Below are positions 17,487 through 26,044 of a stretch of 64,000 nucleotides of DNA, one piece after another. The stretch comes from Pseudidiomarina atlantica (GTDB lineage Bacteria > Pseudomonadota > Gammaproteobacteria > Enterobacterales > Alteromonadaceae). Under the pieces are notes generated by a model. That model was not told the DNA's origin. It saw only the letters and a program-made list of their open reading frames with translations, and searched no databases. The position numbers and the translations under genes were made by a program. The stretch lies in NCBI RefSeq assembly GCF_000753735.1, contig NZ_JPIN01000008.1:1-64000 (forward strand), given 5' to 3'. The first letter of the stretch is position 1. Every line of letters starts with the position of its first letter.

Positions 17487-18796
17487 TAACGCTTTTTACG
17501 TAAAAACAAAATCTCACCAGCGGCAATCAATACCATACCGATGAGAGACGCCCAAATCACCAGCGGATCGCTCGTCCATTTCACCCATATAAAAGCGACT
17601 AAAACGATGACGTCTAGCGTGATTGCGCTGACAAGTATGTAAATATTGGCATTCACCTTTTGCCTTAGATGCCGTAATACGCCCCAGTGGATCGCAATGT
17701 CCATCACGATATAAAAAATAGCGCCTAGTGACGCAATTCGACTCAAATCGAAGAATGCCGCTAAGATCATAGCCATAACAATGGTGTAAACCAGCGTATG
17801 CTTCTGAATGGAACCTGGCATGCCAAAATGACTGTGTGGAACAAGCTTCATATTGGTCAACATGGCTAACATTCTTGAAACGGCAAACGCGCTGGCAATC
17901 ACTCCTGATACCGTTGCTACAATTGCAAACGCAACCGTCACCCAGAGTCCAGTTTCACCGTAGACGGGTCTGGCTGCTTCAGCAAGCGCGTAGTCTTTCG
18001 CTTTCACAATCTCATCTATGGACAGGCTCGAGCCAACCGCCAGAGTGACCAGAACGTATATTAACGCGCAGATAATCAGCGAAATAATAATGGCACGCCC
18101 GACATTTCTCTTAGGCTCAACAATTTCACCGCCACTATTGGTTATTGTTGTAAACCCTTTGTACGCAAGTATGCTTAAAGCAATCCCCGCTAAAATACCG
18201 CCACCCGTAGCTTCTTCTGGAATAGCCGATATCGATTCAAACTGAATGCCTGAGGCCCACAAACCACCAGCCGCTAAAATGACCAACCCTAAAGTCTTAA
18301 CAAAGGCCATAAAAAACGAGAACGTTTGAATAAACTGATTACTCAAAATATTGATAAAAAACGCAAAGACCAGCAAACCCACCGCCAACAAAGGGATAAG
18401 CCACTGCGCTTCAAAAGAAATTAACTGGCTGGTATAAGACGCAAATGTCCGAGCGACTAAACTTTCATTAATCACCATAGAAAAGTACATCAAGAGTGCG
18501 AATATCGCCGTCACACTTCCTTTTCCATAAGCTTTACTGAGGAACATCGCAATACCGCCCGCTGACGGATAGGCTTTCGCCAACTTAACGTAAGAGTAAG
18601 CGCTAAAGCCGGCAATGATACCGCCGCACACAAACGCCAGGACAAACCACTCTCTTGCCAGCTGAGCAACTTGTCCGGTCAGTGCAAAAATACCAGCGCC
18701 AATCATCACACCAGTCCCCAGCGACACCGCCCCCCAAAGACTCAGGCTGCTTTTCTGATAATCCTGATGTCCGTGTTCATGATCGTGTTCTGCCAT
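17486..18796 (-). CDS. APC-family permease with His-rich N-terminus
   Basis: A 436-residue membrane protein with about twelve helices. The first helix carries GTGVMIGAGIFALTGQVAQL, the family signature of amino acid-polyamine-organocation transporters. Its cytoplasmic N-terminus is MAEHDHEHGHQDYQ, five His in fourteen residues, unusual for amino-acid permeases and suggestive of metal contact. The substrate cannot be assigned. It is the last gene of the minus-strand block that begins with the CopL-like gene at 24,123, following the NTF2-like gene by 21 bases, so a link to copper stress is likely but unproven. Confidence 0.75.
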   Translation of the reverse strand: MAEHDHEHGHQDYQKSSLSLWGAVSLGTGVMIGAGIFALTGQVAQLAREWFVLAFVCGGIIAGFSAYSYVKLAKAYPSAGGIAMFLSKAYGKGSVTAIFALLMYFSMVINESLVARTFASYTSQLISFEAQWLIPLLAVGLLVFAFFINILSNQFIQTFSFFMAFVKTLGLVILAAGGLWASGIQFESISAIPEEATGGGILAGIALSILAYKGFTTITNSGGEIVEPKRNVGRAIIISLIICALIYVLVTLAVGSSLSIDEIVKAKDYALAEAARPVYGETGLWVTVAFAIVATVSGVIASAFAVSRMLAMLTNMKLVPHSHFGMPGSIQKHTLVYTIVMAMILAAFFDLSRIASLGAIFYIVMDIAIHWGVLRHLRQKVNANIYILVSAITLDVIVLVAFIWVKWTSDPLVIWASLIGMVLIAAGEILFLRKKR

Positions 18797-18817
18797 AATC
18801 AGCTCCTGTGATTGAAC

Positions 18818-19252
18818 TCAGTTGGACCAATGGATCCGGATAATTTTCCAGCCAGACTCAGTCGTATTTGATACGGTTACGGTTTCATTCATCGTTAAAT
18901 CAACCTCACGCCCGTTATACTCCCCGGAAACGCTATACCGAGAAGTGATCACAGCAAGGCCATCGGCTTCTTGTACTGTCCTTTCAAGCAACTGTGAAGG
19001 AACCGCCTGGCTAAACTTAATATCTGACTTAAGGTGATGAGCACTGTACTCGGCCAAGGATCGTTCAACACCACCACCTTCAAAGATAAACACATCATTG
19101 GAAAGCACATCTTTAACGACTTCCGTGTCACCTTCAGTCAAAGCCGTTCGAAACCTATCAAGCACAACTGTCGGTTCAGATACTTCCTCGGCACTACTAG
19201 GCGCTGAAATAAACAGCACCGAAACCATAAAAACACTCATGAATAATTTCAT
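18818..19252 (-). CDS. Exported NTF2/SnoaL-like protein
   Basis: A 144-residue protein starting MKLFMSVFMVSVLFISAPSS, a signal peptide cleaved near SAEE. The mature domain (VVLDRFRTALTEGDTEVVKD to the end ESGWKIIRIHWSN) has the cone-like fold style of the NTF2/SnoaL superfamily, often annotated DUF4440. No catalytic set is evident. An ATG six codons earlier (19,270) overlaps the copD stop as TAATG and could be used by coupling; the chosen ATG has AGGA upstream. Role in the cop operon is unknown. Confidence 0.65.
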   Translation of the reverse strand: MKLFMSVFMVSVLFISAPSSAEEVSEPTVVLDRFRTALTEGDTEVVKDVLSNDVFIFEGGGVERSLAEYSAHHLKSDIKFSQAVPSQLLERTVQEADGLAVITSRYSVSGEYNGREVDLTMNETVTVSNTTESGWKIIRIHWSN

Positions 19253-19269
19253 TCTTATTATTCCTAACA

Positions 19270-20118
19270 TTAACTAGGGGAAAACGCGCTGCTTAGCGCA
19301 GAGGCCAGGGTAAAAATAGTGACAGCCAATACCATTTCCGCCGTTATGGAGTTTTTGAGTCGCTTGGCGGCCGCGTTATCATTTAATTGCGGTACGAACT
19401 TTAATTTATGCAATGCGGCAACAAGGAGAATCAGCGCCACAAACACAAGTTTCGCTAGTAGTACCGTGTCATACGACGTAAGCGGCAGCTCTGGCATCCA
19501 TCGCCCTGTTGCACTACGATACATAACCAAGCCCGCAATAAGGAGTATTGGAACCGCTGCAGACATATGCACACCAAAACGCTCCATAATGGCTTTCGCT
19601 TTAGCAAGCGGTACCGACGTTGCCAGCTTTCGCAATGAGTTAAGACTGCCGAACCAAACCCAAGCGACTAACAAGTGTGTTAAAAGCGCTAGCTTTCCCC
19701 ACCAGACGGCGTCACTGCCGTGACCAATACTTAAAAAGCTCCATCCCATGAGTCCAATGGCGACAACATATAGCACCCACTTTATACGTTTTAGCTTAAC
19801 AACGGAGTAAACAATCCAAGCAATAGCAACCGCTATCTGAAGTTGCATGAACAACCCAACAGGGCCGGTCCATATAAACTGCATGTAGGTCGTGTCAATC
19901 ATGCCGGCAAAGCCTTCAGCAGCAAAACTACCGACTTTCAGAAAAAAATACAGAAGGCTTGCCAGTAATAGAAGCAACGCAACAAGGCTATTCTTTCGTT
20001 CAGACTGCTTTTTTAAACCGGACAAATAAACGATATAAGGCGAGGCGGTCATCACCGCGTTAAGCCAGAATATAAAGGCCAACGTTAAAACGCTGGCCAC
20101 ACTCCAAAGGGTCATCAT
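19270..20118 (-). CDS. copD: Copper resistance protein CopD
   Basis: A 282-residue inner-membrane protein with about eight helices, matching the CopD/PcoD family; these work with periplasmic CopC, perhaps in copper transfer across the membrane. Conserved His residues lie in GHGSDAVWWGKLALLTHLLVA (helix 4-5 region). The ATG overlaps the copC stop (ATGA) and the stop overlaps a possible start of the next gene, so the block is translated as a tightly coupled unit. Confidence 0.85.
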   Translation of the reverse strand: MMTLWSVASVLTLAFIFWLNAVMTASPYIVYLSGLKKQSERKNSLVALLLLLASLLYFFLKVGSFAAEGFAGMIDTTYMQFIWTGPVGLFMQLQIAVAIAWIVYSVVKLKRIKWVLYVVAIGLMGWSFLSIGHGSDAVWWGKLALLTHLLVAWVWFGSLNSLRKLATSVPLAKAKAIMERFGVHMSAAVPILLIAGLVMYRSATGRWMPELPLTSYDTVLLAKLVFVALILLVAALHKLKFVPQLNDNAAAKRLKNSITAEMVLAVTIFTLASALSSAFSPS

Positions 20119-20465
20119 TTCACCTCAAAGCTAAAATCACCCGATATTTTATGACTGTCCCCACCCATTGCCGTCCAATAAACCGTATAACCACCTGACG
20201 CCAAATTGTTTTTAACAGCAATTTCGTACGCTGCTTTGGGAGTCATGCTCATCGAAAAGTCCAGCGGATGCATTTTTCCGTCATCTGAGTGCAGCATAAT
20301 TTTAGCCAGACGAACATCACCGGAAAAATTCATCGTAATTTCCGTTGGTGACTCGGACAAAGTCGCACCGTCCTCCGGGCTACTGGATGTTAGGCCGACG
20401 TGAGCGCTGGCCCATGCACTAAAAAATAACGTGGTACCGAAGGCTAACTTAAGTATGTTTTTCAT
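20115..20465 (-). CDS. copC: Periplasmic copper-binding protein CopC
   Basis: A 116-residue precursor with signal peptide (MKNILKLAFGTTLFFSAWASA). The mature protein starts HVGLTSSSPEDGATL, so His1 is available as the N-terminal Cu(II) ligand, and GDSHKISGDFSFEVK supplies the C-terminal Asp/His pair typical of the CopC family. Met residues (DFSMSMTPK) may bind Cu(I). The start at 20,465 is chosen for AGAGGAAAC upstream. It delivers or buffers periplasmic copper for CopD, whose gene overlaps its stop. Confidence 0.9.
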   Translation of the reverse strand: MKNILKLAFGTTLFFSAWASAHVGLTSSSPEDGATLSESPTEITMNFSGDVRLAKIMLHSDDGKMHPLDFSMSMTPKAAYEIAVKNNLASGGYTVYWTAMGGDSHKISGDFSFEVK

Positions 20466-20491
20466 GTTGTTTCCTCTTTGTTTATTATCAA

Positions 20492-21235
20492 TTAAAACCA
20501 AACTCTGGCCCCAAGGACCACGCCTGTTTCTGTGGTGTCCTCACCCATTCGTTTCATTTCATCTGCCGTGTTGCCTAACGCGCCGTTCCAATAAACACCA
20601 ATGTAGGGTGCAAACTCACGACTGATTTCGTGACGATAACGCAACCCCACGCGCAAGTTGCTCAAGCCACTTTGCCGTTCATATTTGTCTGAATCTGTTA
20701 GGTTGGCTGTAAACTCAATGCGAGGCTGTAAGTACGATGTTTGCGTTAACTGCCACTCATATTCAGTTTCGCTGACAAACTGGACATCGCCTTCTTCGTT
20801 CACCATCAACGAGTTGTCCATTTCAAACCAATACGGAGCCAGCCCCATGAAGCTAACAACGGCATAATTTTCCATAGAGGCATCGGACGATAAGGAGCCT
20901 CGCGTACCAACACCGGCCTGAAACGACCAAAACGGAGACATCAGGTAGCCGTATAACAACTCAGCACTTTCCAAGTCAGTGGACTCTCCGTCATCTTGAA
21001 TATTTTCCCCCTCACTTTTGAAGACAAACCGATGATAATCACCACCGTACCAAGCCATCATGTCCCAAACGGCAACGTTCTCTTCCTCGTCTGTTCGCGT
21101 TAATTCCAGCCGGTCAAATAATACCTGCCCGGTGTAATATTCTTTAACGGGCTCTGGCCAGCCTTCCTCTGCATGTCCCGCCATTGCCACTGCGGGTAGA
21201 AGTGCTGTAGTGAACAACAATGATTTAGCGTACAT
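20492..21235 (-). CDS. copB: Outer-membrane copper resistance protein CopB
   Basis: A 247-residue precursor with signal peptide MYAKSLLFTTALLPAVAMAG, followed by a beta-barrel of the CopB/PcoB family ending GVVLGARVWF with the C-terminal Phe expected for outer-membrane proteins. The Met/His-rich N-terminal repeat of some CopB proteins is absent here. The start at 21,235 has AAGGAGGAAGG upstream. It begins 11 bases after the CopA multicopper oxidase stop and precedes copC by 26 bases. Confidence 0.88.
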   Translation of the reverse strand: MYAKSLLFTTALLPAVAMAGHAEEGWPEPVKEYYTGQVLFDRLELTRTDEEENVAVWDMMAWYGGDYHRFVFKSEGENIQDDGESTDLESAELLYGYLMSPFWSFQAGVGTRGSLSSDASMENYAVVSFMGLAPYWFEMDNSLMVNEEGDVQFVSETEYEWQLTQTSYLQPRIEFTANLTDSDKYERQSGLSNLRVGLRYRHEISREFAPYIGVYWNGALGNTADEMKRMGEDTTETGVVLGARVWF

Positions 21236-21246
21236 AGCCTTCCTCC

Positions 21247-23004
21247 TTATGCCACATTTACCACACGAAACATGCCCGCTTTCATGTGATAAAGCAGATG
21301 ACAATGAAATGCCCAGCTTCCAGGTGCATCAGCGGATATCAGTAGTGATACTTTCTCGCTTGGTTTTAAACTAATGGTGTGCTTACGAGGACGAGGATAC
21401 TGTCCATTTTCAAGTTCCATCCACATACCGTGTAAGTGGATTGGATGATCCATCATGGTGTCATTAACCATCACCAACCTTAAGCGCTCGCCGTGACGGA
21501 ACTGCACAGGGCCGTCAACTTCGGTGTATTTCTTCCCGTCAAACGACCACATATACCGTTCCATATTACCGGTCAAATGCAGTTCAATCTGGCGCTCTGG
21601 TTCCCGCTTATCTGGCCATTCTTGGGCCCCAATAAGATCGCTATACACTAAGACTCTATGGTCAACATTATCCAAACCTATGCCCGGTTCATGGAGACGA
21701 CTGGTCGGATTCATAGCTATCATGGCGGCAGCAGCTCCGTGACCACCTTCACTGTGCTCAATTTTAATGTTTTCCACAGGAAGCTCTTTTTTATGCATCA
21801 TTTCATGATTCATATGACCGTCTGTGCCGCTCATATTCATCATACCTTTCTCTTCCTTATTTCCTGACATCGCCATGGCCCCCATTCCCATCGCGGCCAT
21901 ACCACGTTCAGGCACCGCGCGTAACTCAGGAACTTCTGCTTCAAGGCCAATTTCTGGTGTTAATGTGCCTCTGACATAGCCACTACGGTCAAAGCTCTCC
22001 GCAAAAATCGTATAAGCCTTGTTATGCTTTGGCTGAACAATGACATCATAGGTTTCAGCCACTCCGATACGAAACTCATCAATAGACACAGGCTTCACCG
22101 GTTGACCATCTGCCGCCACTACAGTCATCTCTAGACCAGGAATACGTACATCGAAATAGCTCATCGCAGAGCCGTTGATAATACGAAGTCGCACTTTCTC
22201 ACCTGGTTTAAATAATGCTGACCAGTTCATTGCTGAATCGCGACCATTCATCAGGTAGGTGTATGTACTCCCTGTCACATCAGCGATATCGCGAGGACTC
22301 ATCCGCATTTGTCCCCACATTTCTCTTTGCTTCCAGGTTTTCTCTAACCCATGCTGGCGCACGTCCTCGAACGTCTCAAATATCGTACGCTTTTGGTAGT
22401 TATAGTAGCCTTCCGCTACTTTCAAATTACGAAAAACGTCATTTGGATCTTCGAATGTCCAGTCACTTAGAATAATTGTGTGTTCACGATCAGCGCCTAT
22501 ATCTCCGTCTTTTGGGTCGATAATCAGCGGACCTAAGTGCCCCAGTTGCTCCTGTAAACCCGAGTGGCTGTGATACCAATAAGTGCCATTTTGCTCAACG
22601 TCGTAGCGATACTTATAAGTTCGCCCCGGCTTTATACCTTCAAATGAAACCCCGGGTACGCCATCCATATTTTCAGGCAAAATAATCCCATGCCAGTGGA
22701 TTGACGTGTCTTCAGATAGTCTATTGGTCACATTTAGCTTGGCTCGTTGACCTTCTTTCAAACGAATTAGAGGACCAGGCATTTGACCGTTAATCGTTAT
22801 AGGTGTGCCAACCTTATTCCCTACTAACAAAGGAGACTTCGCGATGGTTAAATCAATTTCATCTTTCGTCAAAACTTGATCTTTAAATTTACGCCCTTGA
22901 GGTGTTGCCCATGTTGGGGCTACTTTGGCAATTGCTAACGCGGACGCCACAGTAAATGCAGATTTAATGAATTTTCGACGCCCTTTATTAAACTCATTGT
23001 TCAT
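21247..23004 (-). CDS. copA: Multicopper oxidase CopA (PcoA type)
   Basis: A 585-residue periplasmic oxidase that converts Cu(I) to less toxic Cu(II). The N-terminus has a Tat signal ([20 protein letters not shown]). Copper motifs: [25 protein letters not shown] and [12 protein letters not shown], covering type 1, 2 and 3 sites. A Met-rich insert ([11 protein letters not shown] through [17 protein letters not shown], about 370-410) is the extra Cu(I)-binding region typical of CopA/PcoA. Its 5' end overlaps the tatA stop by eleven bases. It shares the symbol copA with the ATPase at 1,763 by convention only. Confidence 0.93.
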   Translation of the reverse strand: MNNEFNKGRRKFIKSAFTVASALAIAKVAPTWATPQGRKFKDQVLTKDEIDLTIAKSPLLVGNKVGTPITINGQMPGPLIRLKEGQRAKLNVTNRLSEDTSIHWHGIILPENMDGVPGVSFEGIKPGRTYKYRYDVEQNGTYWYHSHSGLQEQLGHLGPLIIDPKDGDIGADREHTIILSDWTFEDPNDVFRNLKVAEGYYNYQKRTIFETFEDVRQHGLEKTWKQREMWGQMRMSPRDIADVTGSTYTYLMNGRDSAMNWSALFKPGEKVRLRIINGSAMSYFDVRIPGLEMTVVAADGQPVKPVSIDEFRIGVAETYDVIVQPKHNKAYTIFAESFDRSGYVRGTLTPEIGLEAEVPELRAVPERGMAAMGMGAMAMSGNKEEKGMMNMSGTDGHMNHEMMHKKELPVENIKIEHSEGGHGAAAAMIAMNPTSRLHEPGIGLDNVDHRVLVYSDLIGAQEWPDKREPERQIELHLTGNMERYMWSFDGKKYTEVDGPVQFRHGERLRLVMVNDTMMDHPIHLHGMWMELENGQYPRPRKHTISLKPSEKVSLLISADAPGSWAFHCHLLYHMKAGMFRVVNVA

Positions 23005-23212
23005 GATGACGCTCCTCTTCTGAGGTTAAATTTTGATGACGTTGAATGTCCTTTTCCCTATCAGACGGTTCATCAGTAATCGATGATTTAAACCCTTTTA
23101 TCGCACTACCAAGATCGGATCCCAGGGTTCGTAGCTTTTTGCTACCAAAAAGAAGAATGACAATAACCAGTAAAACTCCTAACTGAACCATACTCATGCC
23201 GCCAAATCCCAT
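22994..23212 (-). CDS. tatA: TatA/E-type translocase component in the cop operon
   Basis: A 72-residue protein: short N-terminal [11 protein letters not shown], a membrane helix ([13 protein letters not shown]), the hinge [21 protein letters not shown], then a charged tail rich in Glu, Arg and His. This is the TatA/TatE pattern, whose oligomers form the pore for folded proteins. It starts two bases after the DUF411 gene and overlaps the start of the Tat-dependent CopA oxidase, so it probably boosts or specialises export of that enzyme. It lacks the usual tatBC partners, which must be elsewhere. Confidence 0.85.
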   Translation of the reverse strand: MGFGGMSMVQLGVLLVIVILLFGSKKLRTLGSDLGSAIKGFKSSITDEPSDREKDIQRHQNLTSEEERHHEQ

Positions 23213-23214
23213 AG

Positions 23215-23706
23215 CTAAAGCCCTCCATTTGAGAGTGCTTGCTGCTGCTCTAAACTTGCTATCTGCTTATAAGGTGTAATTGAACCGTCCTCTTTGATTT
23301 CATAGACCGTATACGGTTGAAACCGAGTACCCATTTCCATACCAACAGACCCTACCGGCATGCCAGGAACAGTTAATCCAATGCCATTGGCTGACTTTTT
23401 CCCAGCTAAATAATGAGAAACCAATGTAGGAGGAACGTGCCCCTCAAAGACATAGCCATTACTAGAAATAGCGGTATGACAGGATTGGACCTCGGCACTA
23501 ATACCGGCATCACGTTTTCGTTGGGTCAAGTTGTTCGGATGTTGTACGGACACACTAAAGCTATCCGGTAAAGCTTGTAACCACTTTTCACAGCAACCGC
23601 AGTTGGGATCTTTTAGAACGGTTAGTTGCTGCTCTTCTACATCGGTTGCAGATACAGACACGGAAAACAGCATCGCCAAAACAGCGATATTGCGTTTGAT
23701 AGACAT
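23215..23706 (-). CDS. DUF411 periplasmic metal-binding protein (CopG-like)
   Basis: A 163-residue precursor with signal peptide [20 protein letters not shown]. The mature protein has [16 protein letters not shown], the CxCC metal motif of the DUF411 family, then QSCHTA and [15 protein letters not shown], and ends with [13 protein letters not shown], which adds Met ligands. DUF411 proteins, sometimes named CopG, occur in copper operons as periplasmic copper binders. It starts the tight run DUF411-tatA-copA-copB-copC-copD, 66 bases after the CopL-like gene. Confidence 0.88.
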   Translation of the reverse strand: MSIKRNIAVLAMLFSVSVSATDVEEQQLTVLKDPNCGCCEKWLQALPDSFSVSVQHPNNLTQRKRDAGISAEVQSCHTAISSNGYVFEGHVPPTLVSHYLAGKKSANGIGLTVPGMPVGSVGMEMGTRFQPYTVYEIKEDGSITPYKQIASLEQQQALSNGGL

Positions 23707-23772
23707 AATTATTCACCGATTAATAAGTTTTAAGGAAACACGCCGAGCGTGTGTTAAATTTCTAGTAACTTA

Positions 23773-24123
23773 TTAAGCGGTAATTATTGGGGGACGGAAT
23801 AATTTAGACGCGTGTTTAGCACGAATTGAGGTGTCGATGGGCGCATCGACTTTGGCAGAGAGGTTAACTGCAGCGGCATTAACCGAAGAAGACTGTCCGA
23901 CAAATAAAACCGAGCCGCCGGAGCAATGCCGAATGGTCATGTCAGCACAGCACGAGTTGTGCTTTTGCGTCTCATGCTCGCAATCGTTTGTGTCGGCTTC
24001 GTACATCATGCTGTGCTGCATTTGGCTGTTATCATGACATGCGTGAGCTTCTGCCGTTTGCGAAAACGACATCGACACCAATAGCACTGTCATTAATAAC
24101 AGAATTCGAATTAGCACGAGCAC
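23773..24123 (-). CDS. CopL-like exported Cys/His-rich protein
   Basis: A 116-residue protein with signal peptide (MLVLIRILLLMTVLLVSMSF, cleaved near AEA). The mature part starts HACHDNSQMQHSMMYEADTN and contains NSCCADMTIRHCSG, then a hydrophobic spacer, ending HASKLFRPPIITA. The CC..RHC motif and the LFRPPI tail match the gene at 12,029. It is the first gene of the cop block, the position taken by the regulatory copL of Xanthomonas copLAB. Family assignment is by layout and motif. Confidence 0.7.
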   Translation of the reverse strand: MLVLIRILLLMTVLLVSMSFSQTAEAHACHDNSQMQHSMMYEADTNDCEHETQKHNSCCADMTIRHCSGGSVLFVGQSSSVNAAAVNLSAKVDAPIDTSIRAKHASKLFRPPIITA

Positions 24124-24192
24124 CCTGCTTTTTGCAATTCAATAAACTTTAGTCTAACGTCATTTTTACGCATGTCAAATAAGGAGCAGATA

Positions 24193-24393
24193 ATGATGAA
24201 TCACGAAATGTTCGCAGGTATGGGCTTTCTATGGATGCTGATTGTGGGAGCTATTTTTATTGTTCCCGCATGGCGTATCTGCCAACGAGTTGGCTACCCT
24301 GGTCCATTGGGTCTTCTGATTGTTATCCCTATCGCAAATATCATTCTTCTTTACTTTATAGCGTTCGGCCCATGGAAAAATGTTGATAAATAG
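24193..24393 (+). CDS. Small two-helix membrane protein
   Basis: A 66-residue protein from MMNHEMFAGMGFLWMLIVGA with two hydrophobic helices (residues 8-28 and 40-58) separated by CQRVGYPGP, ending WKNVDK. AAGGAG lies seven bases before the chosen ATG at 24,193; an earlier in-frame ATG at 24,172 precedes the ribosome site and is rejected. It is transcribed divergently from the CopL-like gene, sharing a 69-base gap, so the two may share regulation. No family recognised. Confidence 0.55.
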   Translation: MMNHEMFAGMGFLWMLIVGAIFIVPAWRICQRVGYPGPLGLLIVIPIANIILLYFIAFGPWKNVDK

Positions 24394-24666
24394 CTAATTC
24401 ACTTTAACCAAAGCAACAAGTATAGCTTTTCATCTCTAATCAGAAGCACGAATTTATTTGCCACTACACGTTCACAAGTTGCAGACCACTATAGCTATGT
24501 TCAACGTGTTAAGCGAGTATTGGGCATAGCCAAAAAGTTAAAAGATTCATTTGTGAAAAAGCTTTCAATCAAAAAACTAAAGCTGAAGTTTTAGTAACAA
24601 GGTAAGTAACACGCTTGAATCTTAATATTTTTTATCCACTATAAAACAATAAGTTATTAGATCTTA
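24394..24666. other. Gap at the island edge without an intact gene
   Basis: AT-rich sequence. A plus-strand frame without a start codon runs to a TAG near 24,594 (ending KKLSIKKLKLKF) and contains FATTRSQVADHYSYVQRV; it could be the tail of a lost gene, but there is too little to name it. Nothing else is visible. Confidence 0.4.
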
Positions 24667-24686
24667 TCGATTCCGCCTCCGGCACC
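24667..24686 (+). other. tRNA 3'-end fragment, putative attachment site of the island
   Basis: TCGATTCCGCCTCCGGCACCA-like sequence (24,667-24,686, ending CCGGCACCA) looks like the T-arm and acceptor 3' strand of a tRNA, best fitting a tRNA-Leu-type end whose partner would begin GCCGGAG. No 5' part of a tRNA exists upstream here. It is followed within 12 bases by a rho-independent terminator, as behind a tRNA gene. It coincides with the switch from AT-rich copper genes to chromosomal genes, as expected of an attR or attL left by an integrative element. Confidence 0.55.
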
Positions 24687-24697
24687 ATTAGTCGGAA

Positions 24698-24726
24698 GGC
24701 CTCGCACTCACGTGCGGGGCTTTTTT
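24698..24726 (+). terminator. Intrinsic terminator after tRNA-like fragment
   Basis: GCCTCGCAC, loop TCAC and GTGCGGGGC (nine pairs, one G-T) are followed by TTTTTT. The polarity is plus strand, matching a tRNA gene that would have read toward it from the left. Confidence 0.8.
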
Positions 24727-24746
24727 CGTTGTGGCAGCGGTGAAAG

Positions 24747-25400
24747 TTAAGTGCGGCGTTCGAGGCCGAAGGCTTCGCGCATGCTGTTGGCGAATTCGAC
24801 CCAGCGTTCGCGCATGCTGCGCTTCACGGATACGTCGACGGAGCCTATCAGCGACATGCCGGTGACGACAATGGTATAGCGCGCGTGCTGCGGCTGTGGC
24901 GGCGCGTGTTCTTCGCTGGACGCCAAAATATTAGTGACGCGTGAAACCACAGCAACGTCTTCGGGCACTGCAATACTGACCGAGCCCAAGAAGCTTTTCA
25001 CTTCGATTTCAACTTGGGTGTCGGCGAAGGTTGCTTGCGAAAAATCGAGCTCAACCGAACCTAAGACATCAATAATGATCAGTTTCTTGGGTACGAGCCA
25101 TGGCCCTTTGCGGCTGTTGGAACTGAGAATGCTGACAATTTTGTCTTCGGTAGCTTCTGCACTGGTGGCAGATGGTGCAAAGGTCGATTGTTTGTCTTCG
25201 GCATATTGCTTGTCAGCTTCCTTCGGTAAGTCCGCGACGAGGTCGAGTAGTACTTGATGCTCGGTCGCGGCCATCATTTCGTCGAGGCGGCGTTCAAACG
25301 CTGCTTGCGAAATAATCGCATGACTGTAATTTACGATGAGTTTATCAATACATTCTTCGCGAACTTGCTCAATCGGTCGGTCTTCTAATTTAACTGCCAT
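24747..25400 (-). CDS. DUF1707/LiaF-like regulatory protein
   Basis: A 217-residue cytoplasmic protein. The N-terminal 60 residues (DRPIEQVREECIDKLIVNYS to LDEMMAA) resemble DUF1707/SHOCT-type helical segments. The C-terminal half (KLIIIDVLGSVELDFSQATF through LIGSVDVSVKR) is a beta-rich LiaF C-terminal-like domain with repeated LGS(V) turns. Such proteins are linked to cell-envelope stress responses in other bacteria. It is the first backbone gene beyond the island and points toward the terminator. Confidence 0.6.
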   Translation of the reverse strand: MAVKLEDRPIEQVREECIDKLIVNYSHAIISQAAFERRLDEMMAATEHQVLLDLVADLPKEADKQYAEDKQSTFAPSATSAEATEDKIVSILSSNSRKGPWLVPKKLIIIDVLGSVELDFSQATFADTQVEIEVKSFLGSVSIAVPEDVAVVSRVTNILASSEEHAPPQPQHARYTIVVTGMSLIGSVDVSVKRSMRERWVEFANSMREAFGLERRT

Positions 25401-25470
25401 GCTCTCCCCCGTAAGCAGTAGAGAAGCGAGATCACTGTTATTGCAGTTTATTTGTGATCTCGCCTCTTGG

Positions 25471-25896
25471 TTACTCCTGTGCTGTGCCGCTACTTGCAGG
25501 TAAGTGGCTCAGGTCAGGTAATTGAGCATATAAATAACTCCACATTTCATCCACTGAATTGATGAAGTCATTTTGTAACTGTTTGCTACGTTCCTCGCCC
25601 ACAGCTTCTTCACCGGCAAAAAAGTCTTGCCAATTGGCAAAGGGTTTAGTGAAGGTAAAAGTGATGCCTTCGCCTTGTATGCGGCGCCAAATCGTCCACG
25701 TTTCGGTGCCACCGTTCTCAAGATAGCATTTCTTCCACGCTTCTCCGCCAGCCATAAACTCGTTGATGTGCTCCGGAGCTACGTTGTAGTGATTAATAAG
25801 AAGTATGTAACTTTCATCCTCATGATCATACGCCACGACGGCGGGAACTGCGCAACAACAAAGGAGCAAGCTACCGATTAAAAGTAACTTGTGCAT
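25471..25896 (-). CDS. Exported hypothetical protein
   Basis: A 141-residue protein with signal peptide MHKLLLIGSLLLCCCAVPAV, cleaved near VAY. The mature part (ESYILLINHYNVAPEHINEF, later GAGEEAV-like acidic helices) resembles ferredoxin-fold dimeric barrel proteins in rhythm, but no family is certain. It is transcribed divergently from the gene at 26,045, with a strong 17-base palindrome in the gap. Confidence 0.55.
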   Translation of the reverse strand: MHKLLLIGSLLLCCCAVPAVVAYDHEDESYILLINHYNVAPEHINEFMAGGEAWKKCYLENGGTETWTIWRRIQGEGITFTFTKPFANWQDFFAGEEAVGEERSKQLQNDFINSVDEMWSYLYAQLPDLSHLPASSGTAQE

Positions 25897-25968
25897 GGTA
25901 ATGTTCTCCTGAAGTTACCTGCATTCATTGTCCTTCCGTTACGACGTAGGCATCCTGCCTAGCGCGAA

Positions 25969-25985
25969 AACTATAGACTATAGTT
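25969..25985. promoter_or_regulatory. Perfect palindrome, possible operator
   Basis: AACTATAG-A-CTATAGTT is a perfect 8-base inverted repeat around one central base, in the divergent gap between genes at 25,471-25,896 and 26,045-26,431. It looks like a dimeric regulator site. No linked regulator gene is adjacent. Confidence 0.5.
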
Positions 25986-26044
25986 GCGAATCTGTCGGCT
26001 TCAGGCTAAACCTTAAGGGTTAACTAAGTGCTGAGGAAGCCATT

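Noticed and set aside
24667-24686. Complete tRNA gene at the island edge
   Set aside because: No acceptor 5' strand, D-arm or anticodon arm is present upstream; only the 3' end is visible.
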